Origin: Eubacteriaceae bacterium Marseille-Q4139
GTDB taxonomy: Bacteria > Bacillota > Clostridia > Lachnospirales > Lachnospiraceae
Direction of reading: 5' to 3'
Assembly (NCBI GenBank): GCA_018223415.1
Contig: JAGTTQ010000001.1
Span: forward strand, 2,839,365-2,903,364
DNA length: 64,000 nucleotides
Shown: one piece after another, positions 37,454-43,580 of the stretch
How the letters are laid out: each line of letters begins with the position of its first letter
How positions within the stretch are numbered: the first letter of the stretch is position 1
Translations under genes and position numbers: made by a program
The notes under the pieces: generated by a model
Database searches by the model: none
The model's input: the letters and a program-made list of their open reading frames with translations, nothing else
What the model was told of the DNA's origin: nothing

Positions 37454-37498
37454 TCTGCCAGCAGGTGATACCTACTGGCAGAAAAAAATTATATTTTT
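37454..37498 (+). terminator. Terminator inside IS right end
   Basis: CTGCCAG-AGG/ACCT-CTGGCAG forms a strong hairpin just after the transposase stop, followed by A-rich and then T-rich sequence (TTTTTTT). It should stop transposase transcription. Confidence 0.65.
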
Positions 37499-37652
37499 TT
37501 GATTGTCTACTTGACGGGAAGCAGTTCAGAGTGGCTGTGCAGGGGATTTTTTATGATTGCCAAACTTGCATATTAGAAAAGTGAATAGGCGTTTCGATTA
37601 TTTCACATCCTGATATCTGGTTGATAAACTAGGACAAAATATCAGGAAAGGG

Positions 37653-38006
37653 ATGATCGAAATGTCTCAGACAGGGAATAACATTGGAAAATATGTGCAG
37701 AGGGAGAGGAAGAAAAAAGGGATTACACAGGAACAGCTTGCAGAGTACACGGGGATTTCGTGGAGTGCCATCAGCCGTTTTGAGACAGGGCAGAGCATGT
37801 TAAGCGTGGAGCGGATTTTAAAAATTGCTGCGGTGCTGGACATCGGAATCGAATCCATTTTCTGCGACTATGTGAAGACGATGCCCGACTTGAGCGACGA
37901 GACGACGCAGGAGATTTTTAAGCTTCTCAGCATCTGCGGGGAACACGAGAAGCGGTACCTGCTGGAAAACTTAAAGCTTGTGATGGAACATCTCCACAAC
38001 GCCTGA
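37653..38006 (+). CDS. XRE-family helix-turn-helix regulator
   Basis: A 117-residue Cro/C1-type regulator with the helix-turn-helix at about residues 10-65 (VQRERKKKGITQEQLAEYTG, then SAISRFETGQSMLSVE). A short C-terminal helical part follows. AGGAAAGGG directly precedes ATG 37653; ATG 37662 in frame is an alternative start. The inverted repeat CCTGATAT (37609-37616) / ATATCAGG (37639-37646) covers the ribosome binding site and could be an operator or an mRNA hairpin. Its targets are unknown. It is probably independent of the IS. Confidence 0.85.
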   Translation: MIEMSQTGNNIGKYVQRERKKKGITQEQLAEYTGISWSAISRFETGQSMLSVERILKIAAVLDIGIESIFCDYVKTMPDLSDETTQEIFKLLSICGEHEKRYLLENLKLVMEHLHNA

Positions 38007-38048
38007 GAGGCAGGCGGCGCCTTCCGCATTTTCCGGCCGGAAATCCGG

Positions 38049-38077
38049 TTGACTTTCCGGCAGCAAGACACTATAAT
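38049..38077 (+). promoter_or_regulatory. Promoter of pseudouridine synthase-ligA-metA operon
   Basis: TTGACT (38049-38054), a 17-base spacer and a perfect TATAAT (38072-38077). Transcription would start near 38084. Confidence 0.85.
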
Positions 38078-38087
38078 AAGTAAGAAG

Positions 38088-38169
38088 TTCCGCGCCAAAA
38101 GGCCGCGGAAGACAAAGGATACAAAGACGCCAGGGCGGTGTTGGGGGCTCTCAGCACCGCCCGTTTTTT
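38088..38169 (+). promoter_or_regulatory. Leader with attenuator-like terminator before pseudouridine synthase gene
   Basis: Immediately after the promoter lies hairpin TTCCGCGCC-AAAA-GG(C)CGCGGAA (38088-38110). A strong rho-independent terminator follows: GGGCGGTG/CACCGCCC (38133-38162), then TTTTTT (38164-38169). It sits between a good promoter and the first gene of the operon, so it probably attenuates transcription. No known riboswitch consensus was recognised. Confidence 0.65.
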
Positions 38170-38181
38170 GAAAAGCGGGCC

Positions 38182-38964
38182 ATGTCCCGGAAAGGAATCG
38201 GAATTTTGGAAGAAACAGTTCGTCTGAATAAATACTTAAGCGACGCTGGAGTCTGCTCCAGAAGGGAGGCAGACAGGCTCATCGAGGCCGGGAAGGTGCT
38301 TGTGGACGGCGCTGTGGCAGAAATGGGCATGCGAGTGCGCCCGTCCCAGAAGATTGTCTGCGACGGAAAAGCCGTGAAGGGAAAGGACAGGCCGGTTTTC
38401 CTTGCAGTCAATAAGCCGAAGGGGATTGTCTGCACCACCTCCGACAAAGACCGCGCCGAAAACATCATCGAGTTTTTAAAGTATCCCGTCAGGGTCTACC
38501 CGGTGGGGCGCCTGGACAAGGACTCGGAGGGGCTTCTTCTCCTCACGAACCAGGGGGATATTGTAAATAAGATCCTGCGCGCCGGGAATGCCCATGAAAA
38601 GGAATACGCCGTGGCCGTGAACCGGCCGGTGACGGAAGAATTTCTAAAGAAGATGCAGGAGGGCGTCTGGCTTGACGACCTGGCCGTTTTAACGAAGCCC
38701 TGCCGCGCATGGAAGACTGGCCCCCACACGTTTCACATCGTTTTGACCCAGGGCTTAAACCGCCAGATCCGGCGCATGTGCCGCGCCCTGGATTTCCATG
38801 TGATGAATTTAAAGCGTGTGCGGATTATGGACATCAAACTGGGAAACCTAAAGAGAGGGGAGTACCGGGAGCTGACAAAGGAAGAGCTTTCCGGGCTTAT
38901 GGAGGCGGTGAAGGACTCCACGAACCTTCCCATGAAAGAGGCAGGAACTAGAACGGCAAAGTAA
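38182..38964 (+). CDS. RNA pseudouridine synthase, RluF/RsuA family
   Basis: A 260-residue enzyme isomerising a uridine of ribosomal RNA. An N-terminal S4 RNA-binding domain (about residues 13-60; RLNKYLSDAGVCSRREADRL) precedes the catalytic domain with the family motif VGRLDKDSEGLLLLTNQGD holding the catalytic Asp. It resembles RluF (23S U2604) most. ATG 38182 has a weak ribosome site. TTG 38206 lies 9 bases after AAAGGA and may be the true start (252 residues). It is followed after 12 bases by ligA. Confidence 0.88.
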   Translation: MSRKGIGILEETVRLNKYLSDAGVCSRREADRLIEAGKVLVDGAVAEMGMRVRPSQKIVCDGKAVKGKDRPVFLAVNKPKGIVCTTSDKDRAENIIEFLKYPVRVYPVGRLDKDSEGLLLLTNQGDIVNKILRAGNAHEKEYAVAVNRPVTEEFLKKMQEGVWLDDLAVLTKPCRAWKTGPHTFHIVLTQGLNRQIRRMCRALDFHVMNLKRVRIMDIKLGNLKRGEYRELTKEELSGLMEAVKDSTNLPMKEAGTRTAK

Positions 38965-38976
38965 GGAGCAGGCAGT

Positions 38977-40947
38977 ATGGAAGAAAAAATGAGACGGATG
39001 AAGGAGCTTGTGACGCTGCTTTCCGGCGCATCCCGGGCGTACTACCAGGAAAGCCGGGAGATCATGAGCAATCTGGAATACGATAAGCTTTACGACGAGC
39101 TTTTAAGCCTGGAAAAAGAGACGGGCACGGTGTTTTCCGGAAGCCCGACCCAAAAGGTAGGCTATGAGATTTTAAGCGAGCTTCCCAAGGAGCGCCACGA
39201 CAGGCCCATGCTGTCGCTCAACAAGACGAAGAGCGTCGAAGAGTTAAAGGAATGGCTTGGGGATCAGACAGGGCTTTTGTCCTGGAAAATGGACGGGCTC
39301 ACCGTCGTTTTGACGTACCAGGACGGGAAGCTTGCGAAGGCAGTGACCCGCGGAAACGGCGAAATCGGCGAGGTCATCACGGCAAACGCGAAGACCTTTG
39401 TAAACCTTCCGACGGCCATCCCGTATGGGGGCGAGCTGATCTTGCGCGGCGAGGCTGTCATTACCTACTCGGATTTTGCGCGGATCAACGAGACTATTGA
39501 GGACGTGGATGCAAAATACAAGAACCCGAGGAATCTTTGCAGCGGCTCCGTCCGCCAGTTAAACAGCAAAATCACGGCCGGGCGGAGCGTCCGCTTCATG
39601 GCCTTTGCCCTTGTGAAGGCCGACGGCGTGGACTTCCACAATTCCAGGCGGGAACAGTTCCTGTGGCTGAAAAGCCTGGGCTTTGAAACCGTGGAATTTA
39701 AGGAAGTGACGGCAGAAAACGTGGAAGCGGCCGTTCATGGCTTTGCAGAAAAAATCGAGCATTACGACGTGCCCTCCGACGGGCTTGTGCTCCTTTATGA
39801 TGACATCGCCTATGGGGAATCCCTCGGCCGCACGGCCAAGTTCCCAAGGGATTCCATCGCCTTTAAGTGGGCTGACGAACTCCAGGAGACGACGCTTTCC
39901 TATATTGAGTGGAGCGCCTCGAGGACGGGGCTTATTAACCCCGTGGCCGTATTCGAGCCGGTGGAGCTGGAGGGCACGACGGTGAGCCGCGCCAGCGTCC
40001 ACAACATCAGCATCATGGAGGGGTTAGAGCTCGGCGCCAGTGACAGGATCACGGTTTATAAAGCCAACATGATTATCCCCCAGATCGCTGAAAATCTGAC
40101 GAGGAGCGGTGTCCGGGACATCCCGAAAATCTGTCCGGTCTGCGGCGGGGAGACGGAGATCCGCAAGGTGAACGACGTAAAGTCCCTGTACTGCACGAAT
40201 CCTGACTGCCAGGCGAAAAAAATCAAGAGCTTCGGTCTGTTCGTGAGCCGCGACGCCTTAAATATCGACGGTCTTTCGGAGATGACACTGGAAAAGTTCA
40301 TCGCGGCCGGATTCATCAAGGAATTTGACGATATTTTCCATCTGGAGCGCCACCGGGATGCCATCATCGCCATGGAGGGCTTTAGGGAAAAGTCTTATGA
40401 AAACCTGATTGCCGCGGCCAGGGAAGCCTCCCACACGACGCTTCCAAGGCTTGTGTTTGGACTGGGGATTGCCGGGATCGGCCTTGCAAACGCAAAAATG
40501 ATCTGCCGGCACTTCCGCTATGATTTCGATGCCATGCGCCGCGCCGAAAAGGAAGAGCTGGTGTCCATCGACGGCATCGGCGGCGTCCTGGCCGACGCCT
40601 GGGTGGGATATTTTGCGCTGGATAAAAATAATGAGACTGTGGATCATCTCCTTAAAGATCTGACCTTTGAGCCGGAGGAAGCGGAGACAAAGGAACAGAC
40701 TTTGGCCGGGAAAACCTTTGTGATTACCGGTTCCGTGGAGCGGTTTGCCAACCGTAAGGAGCTCCAGGAATACATCGAGGCCCGGGGCGGGAAGGCCGTC
40801 GGCTCCGTCACGAAAAAGACGGATTACCTCATCAACAACGACGTGACCTCGTCTTCCTCGAAAAATAAGAAGGCAAAGGAGTTAGGGATCCCGATCCTTT
40901 CCGAAGACGATTTTCTAAAGATGACAGGAGAAACATATGCCGATTAA
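38977..40947 (+). CDS. ligA: NAD-dependent DNA ligase LigA
   Basis: A 656-residue ligase sealing nicks in replication and repair. The adenylation domain has the nucleophile K104 in KMDG, followed by an OB fold and a four-cysteine zinc finger (CPVCGGETEIRKVNDVKSLY then CTNPDC). Helix-hairpin-helix repeats (FGLGIAGIGLANAK, SIDGIGGVLADAW) and a C-terminal BRCT domain (GKTFVITGSVERFANRKELQ) complete it. Its last 11 bases overlap metA. Confidence 0.95.
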   Translation: MEEKMRRMKELVTLLSGASRAYYQESREIMSNLEYDKLYDELLSLEKETGTVFSGSPTQKVGYEILSELPKERHDRPMLSLNKTKSVEELKEWLGDQTGLLSWKMDGLTVVLTYQDGKLAKAVTRGNGEIGEVITANAKTFVNLPTAIPYGGELILRGEAVITYSDFARINETIEDVDAKYKNPRNLCSGSVRQLNSKITAGRSVRFMAFALVKADGVDFHNSRREQFLWLKSLGFETVEFKEVTAENVEAAVHGFAEKIEHYDVPSDGLVLLYDDIAYGESLGRTAKFPRDSIAFKWADELQETTLSYIEWSASRTGLINPVAVFEPVELEGTTVSRASVHNISIMEGLELGASDRITVYKANMIIPQIAENLTRSGVRDIPKICPVCGGETEIRKVNDVKSLYCTNPDCQAKKIKSFGLFVSRDALNIDGLSEMTLEKFIAAGFIKEFDDIFHLERHRDAIIAMEGFREKSYENLIAAAREASHTTLPRLVFGLGIAGIGLANAKMICRHFRYDFDAMRRAEKEELVSIDGIGGVLADAWVGYFALDKNNETVDHLLKDLTFEPEEAETKEQTLAGKTFVITGSVERFANRKELQEYIEARGGKAVGSVTKKTDYLINNDVTSSSSKNKKAKELGIPILSEDDFLKMTGETYAD

Positions 40948-41851
40948 GATACAGAACGATCTGCCTGCGAGGGCCATACTGGAAAGTGAAAACGTGTTTA
41001 TCATGGACGAGTCCCGGGCCTTAAGCCAGGACATCCGCCCGCTGGAAATTTTGATTTTGAACCTGATGCCCTTAAAAGAGGACACGGAGACGCAGCTCCT
41101 CAGAGCCCTTTCCAACACGCCGCTCCAGGTGGAATGCACGTTCATGCTCATGTCGAGCCATGAGTCCACCCACACGTCTGCCAGCCACCTGAACAAGTTT
41201 TACAACACCTTTGACGACGTGAGGGACCGCCGCTTCGACGGCATGATTATTACCGGCGCGCCGGTGGAAAATATGGAGTATGAGGAGGTCAACTACTGGG
41301 AGGAGCTCACTTCTGTCATGGAGTGGAGCAAGACCCATGTGACGTCGACCATGCACCTTTGCTGGGGCGCCCAGGCGGGGCTCTACTATCATTACGGGAT
41401 CCCGAAGCACCGGATGGCGGAAAAGCTTTCGGGCATCTACCGCCACCGTGTCCTTGATAAGCGGGTGCCGCTCGTCAGAAGCTTTGACGATTATTTCAAC
41501 TGCCCTCATTCCCGCTATACGGAGGTGCGGGAGGAAGATATCAAAAAGCATCAGGAGCTTGTGATTCTGGCAAAATCTGAAAAGGCCGGCGTGTTTCTCG
41601 TCATGAGCCGGGACGGCCGCCAGATTTTCCTCCAGGGGCACCCGGAGTATGACAGGATGACCTTAAACAATGAATACCATCGGGATCTCAACAAAGGGCT
41701 GGATCCGAAGCTTCCGTACAACTACTATGAGCATGACGACCCGTTTTCCGTGCCACCGCTTGTGTGGAGGAACATGGCAAACACGCTCTATACCAACTGG
41801 CTGAACTTCTATGTGTACCAGGTGACGCCGTATGATATCTGGGAAATCTGA
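40937..41851 (+). CDS. metA: Homoserine O-acetyltransferase (MetA family)
   Basis: A 304-residue enzyme of the MetA/HTS family, which activates homoserine for methionine synthesis. Catalytic Cys142 is in MHLCWGAQAGLYYHYG; the C-terminal GHPEYDRMTL is also diagnostic. Residue 111 is Glu (GAPVENMEYEEV). In studied MetA enzymes Glu111 goes with acetyl-CoA and Gly with succinyl-CoA, so acetyltransferase is predicted. The start overlaps the end of ligA by 11 bases, which indicates coupling. It is last in the operon. Confidence 0.93.
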   Translation: MPIKIQNDLPARAILESENVFIMDESRALSQDIRPLEILILNLMPLKEDTETQLLRALSNTPLQVECTFMLMSSHESTHTSASHLNKFYNTFDDVRDRRFDGMIITGAPVENMEYEEVNYWEELTSVMEWSKTHVTSTMHLCWGAQAGLYYHYGIPKHRMAEKLSGIYRHRVLDKRVPLVRSFDDYFNCPHSRYTEVREEDIKKHQELVILAKSEKAGVFLVMSRDGRQIFLQGHPEYDRMTLNNEYHRDLNKGLDPKLPYNYYEHDDPFSVPPLVWRNMANTLYTNWLNFYVYQVTPYDIWEI

Positions 41852-41871
41852 TGGACGCGGGGAGAAAAATC

Positions 41872-41900
41872 TTGAAACATTTGAGCGGATGTGGTATAGT
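41872..41900 (+). promoter_or_regulatory. Promoter of antisense antitoxin-like RNA
   Basis: TTGAAA (41872-41877), a 17-base spacer and TATAGT (41895-41900), just after metA. It would produce a short RNA of about 100 bases ending at the terminator 41974-42008, convergent with the toxin-like gene. Confidence 0.75.
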
Positions 41901-41906
41901 GATAAC

Positions 41907-42008
41907 AGAAGGGAAAGCCAGAGAGGCGGCCTACCCTTGTTGATGACTACACTATGCCGTTGTAAAACGGCTGGCCGTCACTATTGGGAGTAGTGGCGGC
42001 TATTTTTT
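41907..42008 (+). ncRNA. Antisense RNA, candidate type I antitoxin
   Basis: A predicted transcript of about 100 bases between a good promoter and a strong terminator (GCCGTCACTA/TAGTGGCGGC then TATTTTTT, 41974-42008). It has no plausible reading frame. Its 3' end overlaps the end of the minus-strand holin-like gene, and the rest is antisense to that gene's 3' untranslated region, as in TxpA/RatA-type systems. Its internal CCAGAGAGGCGGCCTACCCT resembles the 5' leader of the toxin mRNA. A role as antitoxin is inference. Confidence 0.65.
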
Positions 42009-42092
42009 CTCTCGAAAGATTGTGTAACACAATCCCACGAGGGCTACAATGAACGTACAAAACTGAATTAAGTCAGGATATGTAAGATTCAT
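42000..42092 (-). CDS. Small holin-like peptide, candidate type I toxin
   Basis: A 30-residue peptide: a polar start (MNLTYPDLIQ), one hydrophobic helix (FCTFIVALVGLCYTI) and a basic tail (FREKK). This matches the layout of putative holin-like toxins (Hol_Tox/TxpA-like), which insert into the membrane. AAAGGAGGG lies 9 bases upstream of ATG 42092. A CCCTCC at 42126-42131, 15 bases from the GGAGGG, can form a hairpin that hides the ribosome site. It is too short for usual gene finders. Confidence 0.68.
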   Translation of the reverse strand: MNLTYPDLIQFCTFIVALVGLCYTIFREKK

Positions 42093-42187
42093 CGACAGCG
42101 CCCTCCTTTCCGTTTTGGTCTGGAGGGTTGCCCCTCCGAAAACAGGAGGGTAAGCCGCCCTTTGGCTCTCTGGTTTCCCATATGGGA

Positions 42188-42216
42188 AGTATAGCATAAT
42201 TTTTTGCTGGGAGCAA
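42188..42216 (-). promoter_or_regulatory. Promoter of holin-like peptide gene
   Basis: On the minus strand TTGCTC (42216-42211), a 17-base spacer and TATACT (42193-42188). The transcript starts near 42181 with a CCCATATGGG palindrome and a leader of about 90 bases containing two CCCTCC anti-ribosome-site elements. Confidence 0.7.
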
Positions 42217-42271
42217 TTATAATATTTACAAATCTCGATGGCCCTGGCAGAAAGACGGAAAAAGGAGGCAG

Positions 42272-42754
42272 ATGTTCCGGGTGAAAATAGAATGCATTAC
42301 GGAGGAAAACAGGAAGCTTCTGATTCCGTTTATCAAAGAAAACTGGCATGATATTATGATGGTCATAAAAGGAGAGCAGGTCGATATCTCAGAAGAAGAT
42401 GGGTTCTGCATCCTTGACGGGCAAAGCGTGGAGGCCGTCGTCACATACAGGATGAAAAATAACATCTGTGAAATCACCCTGCTGCATACGGCAAAACAGC
42501 AGTGCGGGATCGGAACCCGTCTGGTGCAGGAAGTGATAAAAGCGGCGAGAGAAAAGGGGGCCGATACGATTACCGTGGTGACAACCAATGACAACATCGG
42601 TGCAATCGCCTTTTATCAGAAAATCGGTTTCGATATGGAAATGCTCTATCGGAACTCCATGGATTATGTCAGGAAATTAAAGCCCACAGTGCCTGCCATC
42701 GGTGATAACAATATCCCGTTAAGGCATGAAATTGAATTTGCCATGCATCTTTAA
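42272..42754 (+). CDS. GNAT-family N-acetyltransferase
   Basis: A 160-residue acetyltransferase of the GNAT fold. The acetyl-CoA-binding motif A is in LLHTAKQQCGIGTRLVQEVI (about residues 70-90) with the Q-x-x-G-x-G pattern. DTITVVTTNDNIGAIAFYQK and IGFDMEML form motif B. The strong AAAGGAGG precedes ATG 42272. The acyl acceptor cannot be predicted. It stands alone between the toxin-like locus and the RNHCP gene. Confidence 0.85.
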   Translation: MFRVKIECITEENRKLLIPFIKENWHDIMMVIKGEQVDISEEDGFCILDGQSVEAVVTYRMKNNICEITLLHTAKQQCGIGTRLVQEVIKAAREKGADTITVVTTNDNIGAIAFYQKIGFDMEMLYRNSMDYVRKLKPTVPAIGDNNIPLRHEIEFAMHL

Positions 42755-43070
42755 AAGATGCGGCGGAAATAAACGGGAAAGGAGGTGGCTCATGCCGGCA
42801 GTACGTAAATAACAGGACAATAAAGTTGGATATTCCTTTCATGCAAATGGATGGTTTTTTTGTTGTGCTTATTTATGTATTGCTGTGCCGGCCGCTTCTT
42901 TTTTATTGTGGCCTGCTCTTTGGGTGCCGGGAACGGATGTCCGGCGCCGGGAGCTTTTTGTATTTGAAACAGCGCATAACACAGACAGGATGACTTTCCA
43001 TGGAAAAGTTGTCTTTTTTTATTGTCCTGATGAAAAACGACACAAAAACAAAAAATCAAGAGGTAAAAAC
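42755..43070. other. Intergenic region with tiny ORF and hairpins
   Basis: A 316-base stretch without a normal gene. AAAGGAGGTGGCTC directly precedes a six-codon frame MPAVRK (42792-42812). A GC-rich hairpin CCGG/CCGG near 42920-42945 is followed by GAGCTTTTTG. A hairpin GACTTTCC/GGAAA-GTC followed by TTTTTTT (42991-43020) is a likely terminator. No clear promoter for the RNHCP gene was found. Confidence 0.4.
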
Positions 43071-43490
43071 ATGAATCGGGAAAATAAGAAAAGAAAATAT
43101 GAAAAAGGCTACTATAAAAATCATCCGTGCACAGACAGCTTCTTCTGCCGAAACTGCGGCCGCCTGGTGGTATCCGCAGGCGCCGGGAGCGATCACAGGA
43201 ACCACTGTCCCAACTGCCTTCACAGCATGCATGTGGACAATGAGCCAGGTGACAGGGAATCGGACTGCGGCGGCTTAATGGAGCCGGTGGCCGTCTGGGT
43301 CAGGAAAAACGGCGAATGGGCCATCATCCACCGCTGTAAGCAGTGCGGTGTTTTCCACTCCAACCGTGTGGCGGCCGACGACAACCCCATGAAGCTAATG
43401 TCCATTGCCATGCGGCCGCTGTCCCTGCCGCCGTTCCCGTTGGAGCGGATCGAAGAGATGACGGAGCTCATGGGAGGGGACGGAAAATGA
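43071..43490 (+). CDS. RNHCP domain protein
   Basis: A 139-residue zinc-binding protein of the RNHCP family (Pfam PF12647). The name motif is present in DHRNHCPNCLHSMHVD, preceded by SFFCRNCGR and followed by HRCKQCGVFHSNRVAADDNP, which gives paired CxxC zinc ligands. A basic N terminus (MNRENKKRKYEKGYYKNHP) suggests nucleic acid binding. AAGAGG precedes ATG 43071; the open frame upstream is not supported. The function of the family is unknown. Confidence 0.88.
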   Translation: MNRENKKRKYEKGYYKNHPCTDSFFCRNCGRLVVSAGAGSDHRNHCPNCLHSMHVDNEPGDRESDCGGLMEPVAVWVRKNGEWAIIHRCKQCGVFHSNRVAADDNPMKLMSIAMRPLSLPPFPLERIEEMTELMGGDGK

Positions 43491-43580
43491 AAGTAAGCCA
43501 TTATCCGCTGGATTTTTTCCAGCGGATGCGCTATAATGAAGCGAATGAGGACGAATATACCCCAAGGAGAACGGAAACGA

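Larger units (their letters stand above)
35813..37528 (+). mobile_element. IS3-family insertion sequence (IS150-like), complete
   Basis: A 1716-bp element. The left end begins TGATATGCTCCC and continues to GTAGACAGT; the right end, read inward, begins TGAACTGCTTCC and continues to GTAGACAAT. This gives imperfect inverted repeats of about 27 bp. The 3-bp direct repeat GAG flanks it (35810-35812 and 37529-37531), as expected for this family. It carries overlapping orfA and orfB joined by a probable -1 frameshift. Its base composition is clearly more AT-rich than the surrounding genes, which indicates recent arrival. Confidence 0.92.

Noticed and set aside
42885..43070. Upstream extension of the RNHCP frame
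   Set aside because: It spans a likely terminator (42991-43020) and lacks a ribosome site; ATG 43071 has one and starts the basic N terminus.
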